Below are positions 50,160 to 62,869 of a DNA stretch of 64,000 bases, in pieces. Positions within the stretch are counted from its first letter, which is position 1. Each line of letters begins with the position of its first letter. This stretch comes from Poecilobothrus nobilitatus (taxonomy: Eukaryota > Arthropoda > Insecta > Diptera > Dolichopodidae). The translations under genes were made by a program, and so were the position numbers. The notes below the pieces were generated by a model. That model was given only the letters and a program-made list of their open reading frames with translations. It made no database searches and was not told where the DNA came from. The stretch lies in the NCBI GenBank assembly GCA_947095535.1, contig OX352773.1, positions 39,329,398 through 39,393,397 of the forward strand, read 5' to 3'.

Positions 50160-53100
50160 GAGGGGCGTACAGTGGATCATAAAAAATCATAATACATTTA
50201 TATCTATATATACTTAAAAAACAAAACTAAATTGAAAAATACGCAATAAAAACAAATATATATGTAATATTTAACATTCAATATTGTTAAAAATTTCTTT
50301 TAGAAGTTAAATATAAAAAATTCAAATAAAATACTTAAAGATTATTGACTTTTAAAAAGAATATCTTATCGTTTTCTTATTATCAATTTTCTCCACAAAA
50401 AGAAACTTATTTTTTCCATATTATTAATATTTTCCAATGAATTAGATTTGTAAAAAATTATTTTAATAATTAATTAAAAAGATTTTAATATATTTAATGT
50501 AAATTTCATTTATAAAAATTTACAATTTTTTAGATATCGATTCTCGATACGAACAATTTACGTATATGTATATAATATATTATTTTATAGATAAAATTTA
50601 AGTAATATTAGAAGAAAGAAGTCAACTACATATAAAATGATAAGAAATAATAAAAATTTTATAAATATATAAAAAATTATGATAAAATTTTTAGATTAAT
50701 TTCACAAATATTATTTAATTTTTTTAAATTTATTTATATACATATTTATTAAAAATGAATGAAATCATTATTTTATTTTTAATTAATTTTATTTAATAAT
50801 TCTATTTTTTTCTTATATATAGTTTTAATTTTCATTCATAAAAATCATACACATTTTTGAATCAAAATAAAAACCAAAAAAAAAAAAAAAACATTCTATA
50901 TACCTATGTATCTTAAAGATAAAATCTTCCCGAACTATTTTTTATTTTCTTATTCTGAATTTTCTTTATATTTTTTTTTTTATGCTTTCCTTTCGCTTTT
51001 TAAATCAACTCCAAAATAAATAAAAGTAAAAAAAAAATAAAATAAAAAATATGTATAAAATAGAAGTCGAAAATAGAAGTCGAAAAAAGCATAAAAGAAA
51101 AATATAAAAAAAAAAATGTTAGCAAGTTGAGTGGGCCAACATAAATACAATAATCTTTACTGCATTATATATATGTATGTATATGTACTTGTATTCTCCT
51201 GTCTCCTGTCTTTTAAATTTTATGTTTTTTCTTTTAAAGTTTTACCTATCAAGCCAAATCAAATGATCTCAATTAAAATTAAATGATCGTTTCGTTTCGC
51301 TTAAAAGTATCCAAAAGAAAATAATTTTAAGCTTTTCGTTGTAAAAGCTTCAAAAAACAAAAAAAAATTGTAATAATAAAATTTTTCATAAATTACATTT
51401 TAAAGTAAAATTTATTTTACAAACTTTACACACTAAAACATTCAAAGGTTTTACTTTTTTTTTTTTCGAAAACATTTTAACAGTCTATTAAGTTTATTTT
51501 GTCTGTACAAATTTTATATTTTCTTTTAAATTTCATAAAATTGTCTGTTTTTTTTTTTTTTTTGTAAAGAAAAATTAAATATATAAATAAAACTTTAATT
51601 GAATAAAATTTTTGTATAAAAATATTCAAATGTCTTATCTATACTGTCAATAAAAAGTATTCAAGTGTCAAACTGTCAAAGTTTTCAAATAAAGTAAAGG
51701 AAGTAAAGTAAGCAAGATTGCATTAAACCATAATATTATCTCAAATAAAATTAAAAGTTTAAACAATAATTTAAACTATTTGACCAGTTAAACAAAAAAT
51801 GTACATATATACATATATAAATTTACATTATACACTCAATATTAACTACTATAGACTCTTTAAATTTTAATTTAGTCAAAGTTTTCAAAAATATTAGTCT
51901 ATAATAGATTTAAATTATGACAGATGGAAACTATTCAAAAATATGAAAATGTTCGAAATTTGAGTCTTTTTTGTTTTGCATAGATTAATTTTTAAAATAT
52001 TATGTTGTTTTTTTTTTTTTTTGGAATGAAATGACTGATTTTCTGCAGTGATTTTATAATTATTTAAATTCTACTCATAAATCAAATAAAATACTATCAC
52101 TAAGCTATTAAATAAAGAAACTTTTATAGATAAGTCTAAATTGAATAGAGAAATGTCAATTGAATTGTCAATTGTTGATGGAACAGTTATCGCTAGTCTA
52201 TAACAATGAAAATACTGAGTATTTTTACTTCAAGATATTAAAAAAAATTGTTTTGAATAATATAAAAATATTTTAGGAAAAGGATACGATATCATACGAA
52301 AGATACGATACGATAGAATATCCTAAAAGTATCTATGCATATATGTACAATATAAATAAATATTTAAAAAAAAAATGAAGATTTGAATGATTTAAAATGG
52401 ATTATACTAATTCATAATAAATGAAATTCTAAAAAATTTTTTAGATAATTTTTTATTTAATTATAAATTTCGTATAATATTAGGTTTTGTTAGAATTAAA
52501 TGCTATTCTTTTTAAATGATCCTCTTCAATAGAAATTTAAAAAAATTTACTTTAATAAAATTAAAACAAAAACGAAAACGAAACAAAAACGAGTTTAAAA
52601 ATTTTTAATTTTTGATGAAATATTGATAAGATAATAAAATGTAATTAAGAAAATCAATTTTCTGTTTTATTGACGAAGGTTGAGCTAATATATCAGGAAT
52701 CATTGAACTTTAGGTCCGTACATGCAAACGTAAAAGAAAATTCATTAAAAATCGTTGTACCCACCGTAACATCTTTAATGTACTCAGCCATCGTGACATC
52801 TTTAATAAAAACTACAACACCGTTTGTAGAAAAAGGCAAAATAGTTTCGACTAAGTGGAAAGTTCAGATTAGTTGAAAACTACAAATGTTTTTTAAAAAA
52901 CATTTAAATAAAAATAAAGTAAGAAAAACAATTAATTTTTGTCAATGACAAGTTTATAAAGTACACAAAAGAATGTGTAAAGGATGAATTGATGAAGTTT
53001 CGAACAACATAATTAATATTTTAATATGTAAGTAATTAGTACCATTATACATAAATATAATTAGCATACATAATACATATAAATAACATTTATATGTATT

Positions 53101-54150
53101 ATAATGTCAATTAAATCTAATGTCTTTTTTCAACAATGCTTCAATTTATAATATATTAATATGAAGGGAAATGTTTCCTGACGGGATAATCAACTTGAGG
53201 TCACTGGTTGAGCGGTCCTAACTAGTTACTATAATCTTAAAAACCTAACTAAGTGCATGCTTTTCTTCTTTGTGGCGATCAATCAGACATTTACTATTTA
53301 TACACTGTTTGTAGAAAAAAACAAATAGTTGGTTTACTTGCCAAAATAAGTGAATAATAAAAATTGGTGTACAAGATTAGGACAACAACTTATTTGAAGT
53401 TGTTGCTTCGATAACGACAAGCATAAGAAAATAAAAGAAGGAAATATTAAATTAATATCTTTATTGGAAACGAAATACATAATAATTAAAAAATAAATAC
53501 GGTAAATATTAAATTTATACATGAATGCATGCTTTAATGCTGTTATAATTTCTAAATTAAAACTAAAAAGAGCAAATTTGACAATTCCAGTCAAGAATAT
53601 ATAATTAATTTTAAATTATTAAATTTGTAAAATTTTATTTTGTTGTAAATGTAATGAAGCCCTACTACCACCTATTAAATCAATACAATTAAATTCAATT
53701 CAGTTACATATAATATGTATGTATTTACATATTTTTTTTTGTTTTTGATAAATGTATGTATGTATATATAAATTTAGATATTAAATTTTTCGTTTTTTTT
53801 TTTCATATTTTTATTATTTTGTTATTATGTTGGTGTTGTAAAATTTGTTGTTGTGCTTTTACATTAATTTTCTTGTTGTTTTTTTTTATTTACTTCACCA
53901 TACCGCACTGATCGTAATGGCAACATTTTGCTTATAAAATTGTAGGTATGTATTTTTGAAGATATTTTAATTGTTTTTTTTTTCTTTTATTTCTTTTTTT
54001 TTTGTTGTAAAGTTTTTGGTATTGTCGCGTTTTTGATATCAGAATTCAGAAAACTTTAAACGTTTTATACAATATACAAGCAGACAAGCAGTATACAACA
54101 AAAAAAAAAAAAAAACAAAAATACAAATTATATTTTTAACAGTACTTTTT
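50160..54150. other. Immediate upstream region of the C/EBP gene
   Basis: No gene supported. A (GATAC)n-like run lies at 52284-52318. Two islands stand out: 52670-52880, which includes a 68-codon frame without recognisable domain and a repeated ACATCTTTAAT, and 53160-53300, which includes TGGTTGAGCGGT (a box A match without a box B). As the nearest 4 kb upstream of the C/EBP start they are candidate regulatory DNA by position only. Confidence 0.35.
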
Positions 54151-54152
54151 GG

Positions 54153-54186
54153 TCAGTGATCATTTAACAGCGCAACGGTAAAGACA
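54153..54186 (+). promoter_or_regulatory. Candidate C/EBP core promoter P1 (initiator plus DPE)
   Basis: TCAGTG at 54153 fits the fly initiator TCAKTY except at the last base. With its A at 54155 as +1, positions +28 to +32 read AGACA, a perfect match to the downstream promoter element RGWYV at the required spacing. The patch has a GCGCAACGG core in very A+T-rich surroundings. It would give a leader of about 1.2 kb. Confidence 0.4.
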
Positions 54187-54767
54187 CGTATATGATTATT
54201 GTTTTATGAGAGCGCGGGAATATTTTTTTTTGGAAAACTTTTTATTTTACAGTTATAGTACAAGTAAAAGATTATCAACCATTTTTTTTTTATTTTTTTT
54301 TTTTTTAAATTGGTAGAAAAGCGCTCTGAAGCTAATACCGAAATTGTTAAAAAAAAAAAAAAAATCAATTTCACTTTCGTTTGAAAGCTTTCCGTCTTTT
54401 TTTTTTGTTTGTTTTGTTGTGTTCGTTTGTTTGTATTGGTGTGTGCATAAAATATATTTTATGTACATTTTTCGTGTTTGATTAACGGTAAATTAATGTT
54501 AGTACAATATTTTATACATTTAAATATATTTATATGTATACAAAAATATAATAAACTAATATAAATAAAAGGAAGTTTTCTTGGATAAAGAAAATAAAAA
54601 AGAAAATATAAAGAAATAAAATAACAAAAAACTGATTTGTTTTGTGAGGTTATGGGAAGATTGTTGTAAAAAAAGTACAAAAAAAAAAAAAATCAAAAAT
54701 AAAAATTAAAAACAGAAAAAAGCTAAGAAAGAAGAAGTTTTTTTTTTGTAAATAAAAGTTAATAAAA

Positions 54768-54833
54768 TATAAAATCAGTTGCATCATTGTTGAGACACTT
54801 CAGTCATTCGAAGGCTTTTGAATTAGTTAGATT
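54768..54833 (+). promoter_or_regulatory. Candidate C/EBP core promoter P2 (TATA, initiator, DPE-like)
   Basis: TCAGTC at 54800-54805 is a perfect initiator; a second, TCATTC, overlaps it at 54804. With A at 54802 as +1, +28 to +32 reads AGATT, matching four of five DPE positions. TATAAAA lies at 54768-54774, at -34, slightly far and weakly informative in such DNA. The leader would be 587 nt with no ATG before 54957, which makes P2 the more economical start. Confidence 0.45.
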
Positions 54834-54956
54834 TAAATTTAAAAAAAAAAAATAATAAATAAATAAATTATCAAAAGAAATATTTGCGATAATAATAACA
54901 AAAATTAAATTAAAAAAAAAATTTAACCAGCTTTTCGGAAAAATTAACATTTTACA

Positions 54957-55392
54957 ATGTTTAACCGGTGATCTTAATAGTCGGTTCGTGTAATAAAAAT
55001 TATTTAAAAAGGATTACAATCAAGGATAAAATCATAAAGGATAAATTTTCATGAAAATTAATATATTTTTATATATTAAATATTAATTAAATAAATATAA
55101 AAATAATTAAATAAAAAATAATTAAAATTGGATTTTAAAAAAAAAAATTGTTTAAAAATAAAATTTTTAAAAAAAAATTCATTGTATAATGTAAAAAAAT
55201 AATGGTGAAAAAAAATTATTACTAAAATATTTGAAAAAAAAGACTTAAACATTAAATAAAAAATATTGAATAGAAAAAAAAAACACAACTCTAAAATTTT
55301 GCCAGTGATTTTTTAAAAAAAAAAGCCAAATTTGACATTTTTAATTAAATATTTTTTGTGAATAAAGTTAAAATAAAAAGGATATGAAATGA
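54957..55392 (+). promoter_or_regulatory. Cluster of five short upstream ORFs in the C/EBP leader
   Basis: From P2 to the main ATG there are exactly five upstream ATGs, each closed quickly: 54957-54971 (4 codons), 55051-55086 (11 codons), 55189-55194 (ATGTAA, a start-stop), 55202-55225 (7 codons) and 55384-55392 (Met-Lys-stop). The last overlaps the main start as ATGA, with the TGA at 55390-55392. Vertebrate C/EBP alpha and beta mRNAs have regulatory uORFs next to their start codons; whether these work the same way is inference. Confidence 0.55.
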
Positions 55393-56942
55393 TTCTGTTA
55401 AATCAAAAGGATATGGATTCTCCGCAAATGTACGATACAGTACAAACATTAACACAATTAGATTTAAAGAAAGCAACACCGCAAGCTGCAATTGTTGCTG
55501 GACAAATAACATTAACTGCAATGTCAAATAGTCCAACATCAAATAACGGAACATCAAATAATAACAATAACAATAATAACGGTAATAACAATAATAATAG
55601 TAACGGTAATAATAATAACAATCAAAACGGTGGTACAAATGGATTAATTATAAAACAACAACAAAATTTACAAATGCAACAGGCTGCTCTTAATAATAAT
55701 AACAATAATAATACAACAACAAATAATAATAATAATAGTAATGGTAATACAAATAATAGTAGCAGTATATTACAAAAACATATGTTACAACAATATGCAC
55801 AAAATGAATTGGATGAATTAACAGCACAAGAAATATCATTAGATTTACAACATTTAATTGATGATCAATTTCGTGAACAAGAAGCACTTGGTATTTTTGG
55901 TGATATTGTTAATAATAATGCAAATGGTTTAATTAATAATAATAATATATTACCAATGGCAAATGGTGTTGTTAGTGCTGCTGCTAAAGTTTTACAAATG
56001 CAACAACAACATAATCAACATCATCAAAATTTACGACAAAATGGTAATAGTAATGGAAGTAGTAATCATCATAATGGTTATAGTAGAAATGCATTAGCAT
56101 ATATGCCACAAGCAGTACATTCTGGTGCAACATATTCAAATTCAAGTGATGATAATTCATCAGTTGGTTCTGAAACATCAACAATAAAAGAAGAACCATT
56201 AGATCCACAAGAATATCGAAGACATTTACAACAACATGTTACAAATGGAAATTTTTTAGGTGCTGTAACAAATGGTAATAATTTATTAAATACAACAACA
56301 AATGGTACAACAAATAATGGTGTAGCAACAGCATCAACAACACCAAATGGTTTATATCCATTAGCTGCTGCAGCTGTTGCCAATGGTTATGGTAATGCAA
56401 ATGTTAATGGTAATATAAATGGTAATGGTACAACATCATTTACAACATTAACACCAAATGCAGCTGTTGCAAATGCTGCTGCTGCTGCAGTTTTACATCA
56501 TCAATCTTTACCTCATTTAACTGGTGCACATTTAGCATCACTTAAACATCATCATCATCATCATAATGGCAATCATAAAACAAATGGTTTAAATGGTATG
56601 AATGGTATGAATGGTATGGGTGGTTGTAATGGATTACAACAACAACGTAAACAAAGTTCAAAACATGTTGATAAAGGTACTGATGAATATCGTAGACGAC
56701 GTGAACGTAATAATATTGCTGTACGTAAAAGTCGTGAAAAGGCTAAAGTACGTTCACGTGAAGTTGAAGAAAAAGTTAAAACATTATTAAAAGAAAAGGA
56801 TACATTATTGAGACGTCTCGAAGAAATGACAAATGAAATACAATTACATAAACAAATTTATATGCAATTAATAAATCATAGTAATCCAGAAATTAGTAGG
56901 GTATGTCGAAGTTTTTTAAATATGAGTGATCATGGTATATAA
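55389..56942 (+). CDS. slbo: C/EBP family bZIP transcription factor, orthologue of fly Slow border cells
   Basis: A 517-residue nuclear bZIP activator in one exon. The basic region (residues 434-457) contains RERNNIAVRKSREKAK, the C/EBP hallmark. The zipper continues with heptad positions L466, L473, M480, H487, L494. The tail through SRVCRSFLN matches my memory of Drosophila slbo, which controls border cell migration in the ovary. IKEEP at 266-270 is the C/EBP sumoylation-type motif. Long Asn-rich tracts fill about 50-130, a six-His run is at 387-392, and Gly/Asn/Ala-rich linkers lie between. AAT and AAC codons are mixed in the Asn tracts, so they are not pure microsatellite. TAA at 55374 blocks upstream extension. 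M9 (55413), which begins the conserved MDSPQMY, is an alternative start. AATAAA occurs at 56978 and repeatedly later. Antisense frames here are shadows. Confidence 0.96.
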   Translation: MILLNQKDMDSPQMYDTVQTLTQLDLKKATPQAAIVAGQITLTAMSNSPTSNNGTSNNNNNNNNGNNNNNSNGNNNNNQNGGTNGLIIKQQQNLQMQQAALNNNNNNNTTTNNNNNSNGNTNNSSSILQKHMLQQYAQNELDELTAQEISLDLQHLIDDQFREQEALGIFGDIVNNNANGLINNNNILPMANGVVSAAAKVLQMQQQHNQHHQNLRQNGNSNGSSNHHNGYSRNALAYMPQAVHSGATYSNSSDDNSSVGSETSTIKEEPLDPQEYRRHLQQHVTNGNFLGAVTNGNNLLNTTTNGTTNNGVATASTTPNGLYPLAAAAVANGYGNANVNGNINGNGTTSFTTLTPNAAVANAAAAAVLHHQSLPHLTGAHLASLKHHHHHHNGNHKTNGLNGMNGMNGMGGCNGLQQQRKQSSKHVDKGTDEYRRRRERNNIAVRKSREKAKVRSREVEEKVKTLLKEKDTLLRRLEEMTNEIQLHKQIYMQLINHSNPEISRVCRSFLNMSDHGI

Positions 56943-57950
56943 GAAAATCAAAAAAAAAAAGAAAAAAAATTAAAAAAAATAAATAAATAAATTATATTAA
57001 TTTCTTTTTTTTTTTTTCTTAATTAATACCTTTATTTTCTGTATATATATATATATATATACATTATAATATAAATATATCTATACAATTATATCTTTTA
57101 AAAATAATAATTAAAAAATAATAATTTTAAGCCTCATTAAAAATTAAAGAAAAATAAATAAATAAATAAATTAAATTAAATTTAGGTAAAAATTCTATAT
57201 AGACTTTGTATAAAAAATGAACTTTAAAAAAAAAAAACAACAAGTATCTATGAACTGTACGTACTTAGGTTAATTTTCAACAAAAAAAAATTTTTTTATT
57301 TTTTTTAATTAAAAACAAGATATTAGAAAGAGATACTAAATGTGTACGATGTTTTCAATATTTTTTATATAAAAAAAAATAATCATTCATTTTTTAATAT
57401 TTAAATCAAAAACTTTTTAATTTTTTAAAATTTTTTATAATTCTTATTTAAAGCAATTCAATAATTTTCTGATCATATTTTAATAATTTGCAATTTTTCT
57501 AAATTATTTATTTGTTAAATATACTTTTTGAGATTCATCGACGACTAACTGACTTGTTTTAAATTACCTATTATAGGCTATACATATATATAATAAGAAA
57601 TCAATTAGAATTAGAATTCTATATGTATGTATGTGTGTCTATTGTAATTTTTAGATCTTTTAATTTTTTTTTTATTTAAATATTTAGGCAAAAGCTTTAT
57701 TAGAGTATAGAAAATAGATCATTCAAGTTAATGTTTTAATCATTTCATTATTTACTATATTAACATTATTGTTACCAAAGGGTGTCAATAGATCCTATTT
57801 AAAAATTTTTATTTCTTAACATTATACCTATATATTATATAAGTATTAAACAATTATTACAAAACTTTAATCTAATTAATTACTAAATTGTTCAATTTAA
57901 GACTCTTCATCACCACGTCTTCCAATAATAATTATTAATCTGCAGCAGCC

Positions 57951-57993
57951 CAAAAAAAAAAAAAAAAAACAAAAAAAAAAAAAAAAAAAAAAA
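57951..57993. repeat. Poly(A) tract of about 43 nt, one interruption
   Basis: Almost uninterrupted A with a single C. It could be the tail of an old retroposon or a homopolymer expansion; no retroposon body is recognisable beside it. Confidence 0.7.
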
Positions 57994-60900
57994 ACGTTTG
58001 AGATGTAACTAATTGAACAGTTTATAAAGTTCAAATATAATCATATTTATACTGTTATATATATATATATATCTTTTTTTTTACTTTTAAACTAGTAAAT
58101 TAAACCGGTAACTGGTTTTATTTTTTTTTCTTTCTCCTCGTTACCTATTTTTTTCCATAATTTCTTTTTCATTTCTTTCTAATTTTATATTTTTCTTTTT
58201 TGTCTCTTTTCATTTTCATGTGTTTTTTTATTTTGCTTGATCATGCAAAGACAAGGTTAACATAAAAGTAGATGTGCAAAATGATTATGTGGTTTTTACT
58301 TTTTTCATTTTTTTCTTTTTTTTTTTCTGTTTATTTTCTTCTTCAAATTACTTTTAAATAGATAATTAATTATCTAACACAACACAACTAATAAATAAAT
58401 AAATAAAGAAAAAAACAGCAACAATATAACAGTTTTATAATTTAATGTTAATATAACAACATAATTAAATGCATAATTCATTAAGGCGCGAATATAATTT
58501 GCAAATAATTTACAGAAAAAAAAAAACAAATAAAAAAAAAAGAGATTTTGTAATACCAGTTTAGATAATCATTAATGTCATAATTTATTATTTATATCTT
58601 TCTTTCATTTTCTTTTTGTTTTTTTTTTTGTTTTTCGTTTCTTTTTTGTCGTTTTTCTTTATTTTCTTGTTAGTAAAATGTTTAAAATTACTTGCAATTA
58701 TAATTATGTTAAAACTAAAAGTATTTTAATTACATTTTTAATGATTAATGAATTTTTAAGTGATTTTTTTTTTTTTTTTTTTTTCTTTTTTTTTGTAAGG
58801 TCGATCGTTTCCGTTCCCAAGGAATTGAAATATAAATTAATATTAGTTAATACAGATTAAAAATTTTCATTTAGTTATCGAGTACATACATATATACATT
58901 TTAAAGTACACGAGTATATATGCATACAAGTAAATATGTACATGTATGCATGCATATATGCAAAACTATTAATGCAGTTAAAATTAGTTTTGTAATCTAT
59001 AATTTATACTTATATTAATTTCTTTTATTTTCAAATAAAAATTATAATAAATTTTTGAATTAAAAATTTTAAATCCAAATCTAAAACATATAAAAAAAAA
59101 AATAATGATTGGATTGGAATATTTTGATGTGGATTGTGGAATCTAAAGATTTATTGACATTAAATATTTTAAAAAAATTCATAATAATAAATAATTGCGT
59201 TATTTGTTGCATTTAATAAAAGATTTGTTTTATCTTACATAAATTAATATTGTTATATAATATTATATTATAAAATTTAAAAATCCCAGAATTTTTTTCG
59301 TCCTATTATTTTTTTTTTGTATACTTAATTATTTATTAAAAAAAAAAAAAAATATTCTAAATTAGAAGAAAAGTTCAATACTTTTTAAAATTAAATTTAA
59401 ATTAAAAACTGTTGAATTTTATTTTAAATTTATTATATAGTTATTTTTAATTTATATACCTACATATAAAGTTTATAAACGTATGTATATATATAAATAA
59501 AATGTAAATAAAATTCAAATAAAATGCAAATTAAATACAATTAGTCACGTTGAATATATATACAAGTATATATATTTTATATGTACGTATAAAATAACTA
59601 AGTTGATGCAAAGAAACGTTCATTTACAAAAAAAAAAAAAACAAAAATAAATTTTTTGGCGGCATTAATTTTACATTACTTACATAAATTATTAAATTAT
59701 ATTTTTCGTTTTGTTTTTTGTTTTTTTTTTTTTTTTTTTAATTTAAAAATTTATTCAAAATATTTTACTAGATCATCGCCATTTCTTTAACATATTCACA
59801 TATTCCTATTTACTTATTCCTTTATGGTATAAATTAATATAAATTTTAAATAAATAAATAAATTTATTTTATTCAAAAAAAAAAAAAAAATAGTTATATA
59901 ATAATAAATACGGATAAATTTTTGCGAATAAAATTCAATTAGATACATAACACGTAACTCAATGATTTGAGAAAATTTTAGCATTTTTTGTTTCTGCATA
60001 TATGCATACATATGTACATACAAACGAATATATTTTTCTGTCTTAGAATTTATTAATAATTAATATTGAATTTTTTTTTTAATAAAAAAAAAAAAAAAAT
60101 AAAATCTTATAAATTCTATATTATGGATGTTTCTTGTTCCGCATTGTTTTTACTTCTCGCTATTTTTTTTTTAATAAAAGAAGGATGTTTTTTTTTTTTT
60201 TTTGTTTTTAGAATTAAATCCCTTTTGGTCTATTTTAATTTCAAATTTCGTAAAAATATTATACAAAAAACAAGAAAAAAAAATTGGCAAAATAAAATTA
60301 AAATTTATAATATTTTGTTTTTTTTTTTTCTCTTCTATTTTAAATTTATTCAATTAATTTTTGATCTATTTTCTTTGTTTTGCGTAAACAATTTGCGGAA
60401 AAAAAAAAAACAAATATACGTATATAATTAATTTATTATTAGGAAGTTGTTATGTAGCTAAATGAAATGAGTCCTTTAAAATCAATTAAGAAAAAGTTTT
60501 TATATAATATATTAATTTTTACATATTTACTTATTATAAAAGTATTAATAATTTTTAAATTATTATAAAAATTCCTTTTTTTTTAATAATAATTTTTGAA
60601 ATTAATTTTTGATAAATTTTTATATTATTGTTTTGTTCTTTTTTGTCTTGTATTTTTGTTTAATTAGTAATTCTTTAAAATTTCTATTAATTGTTTTTTT
60701 TATATTTTTGTTTTTTTTTTTTTAATATTTGATATTTTATAACGTATTATAATTTCTTTTTTCAGATTGTGAACACAATTCCGAGAAATACTTTATACTT
60801 TTAAGTATTTAATAATAATTTTTTTTTTTTTTGAATTATTTTTAAAAAGCAATCAAATTACCTTAAACTTTCTGAAAACATGCAAGTAATTATTATTATT

Positions 60901-62838
60901 TTTTTTTTTTTTTTTTACTTTATTAGTTATTTATTAGTTAGCATTTCTTTTTTGTTTTTTGTTTTTTTTTCTATGATCTGCACATTTTAATTGAAAAATT
61001 GCAAATTATTATAATATCTGAAAGATTAAGTAATTGATTAATATCAATATAAATAGAATAATATATTAAAAATAAATATAATAATTATTAGGTTAAAATG
61101 AATGCATTATTTTATATAAAAAAAAAAAAATAAAATAAAATAAATAATTGTAATATTAGCCAAAGACAATGTTGTATAAAATAAAATATTAATAATAGAG
61201 GAACTTTTTATATATTTTAAAATATATATAATATTTTAATATTAATTGTTGTAATTAAAGGGGGCACATAACATATTACACGTATACCTTACATACATAC
61301 GAATAAATTATTTTCAAAATGACCTTCGCTCTATATTACATATATGTATATAGAAAATGCAAAATATTTTTCTTTGATCTCTTGATAAAATTAAAAACAA
61401 TTATTTTATATGATTTTCTTTTATAAATATTTTTAAAAAAATCAATTTGTATGTTCTTTTAAATTCAAAATAACAAAAAAAAAACAAAAACAAATTGTTA
61501 TTATATAGTTTAAATATGTATCTTATAAATAAAAATGAAGAACGTACGATATATTTAACTTTTGTCAAAACATTTTATTTTTTAAATACATATTTTTATT
61601 AATGGATTAAAACTTAAAAATTTTATTTAAATAATATATCTAATTTGTTTAACCTTCTTGTTTCGTATTAATTAAAATTGAGTAAAGTGAAAAATATACT
61701 TTAGGAATAAAGAGAAAGATAGCAGTATAACAAAGTTGTTAAAAAATATTCAAATTGATCAAAAACTTTATATTAAGACCAGCTTGTCGTATGTTTTTCT
61801 TTGTTTTTATTAATAACAAAAGTTATATATTTAAAAATTGTTCCGAAAACAATAAATACTACTCTAAATAAATTTTTAATATAAATTTATATAATAGTAT
61901 TTTATATTGGCCGATATATTATTAATTATCTTTCAATCATATTATATATATAGCATAAAAATTATAATAATCATATAAAGCAGATCTGAAATACAACAAT
62001 TAATATTATTTATAATAAATATATTAATAAAAATATTTTTAGTTAAATTGCTTTCATTTTCATTGTAAATATAAAGAAGAAAAAAAAAAAAATTATCAAA
62101 ACGATAAAAACGGCTATTAAATCAAAAAATTATTGTAATTAAATATTATATATATTAATAAATAAATATGTTTTTATTTTTTTTTTTTTTTTATATTAAT
62201 TTTAAGAATATGTGTAAATGTTGTAATGTTGTGTTATAATTTATATTTTTTAAAATTTTATATTAATAAATTATAGGCTAAGGAAAAAAAAAAAACAAAA
62301 ATTGAAAAAAAAAAAGAATTATTAAATTTATAAATTTAAGTTTAATAAAGAACTGATTTAATATTGTTTTTTTTTTTTTTTTTATTTTTTTAAAGAATAT
62401 TTCTTACATTTAAAAAAAAAAAAAAAATTCATGATCTTTAATTATTACATATTATATTACATATACATATATTATATTATTATATTTTATTAATAAAAAT
62501 TCATTTCATTCAAATATTTTTAAAAATATTATTGCATTATTACATATTGAATTCAAAATTTCATATTATACATATATATATATATATATATTTTATTGTT
62601 ATTTTTATTATTTTATTCTAGTATTTTTTATAATTATATTAATTTTTTTTTTCTTTTTGTTTTAAAGACTTATTTAAAATTTAATAATCATTTTTTATTA
62701 TTTTTTTTTTTTTTTAAATATAATATCATCGAATTTTTCCGTTAAATTTTTTTTTTTTTTTGTTTAAATAATTTTACATTTATATACTTATGTTTAAAAA
62801 AAAAAAAAGAATTATATTAAATCTGACACATTCATTAA

Positions 62839-62839
<1 letters not shown>

Positions 62840-62865
<26 letters not shown>
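62840..62865. repeat. (TA)n microsatellite
   Basis: About 13 uninterrupted TA dinucleotides. Confidence 0.8.

Positions 62866-62869
<4 letters not shown>

Noticed and set aside
53185..53260. TGGTTGAGCGGT as a tRNA box A
   Set aside because: No box B or T-arm follows at the required distance.
55345..56383. Several antisense frames over the C/EBP gene, Tyr- or Leu-rich
   Set aside because: They are shadows of the Asn, His and Gln codon tracts in the sense strand.
60066..60431. 121-codon plus-strand frame downstream of C/EBP
   Set aside because: Phe/Lys low-complexity product of T and A runs with an equally poor antisense frame.
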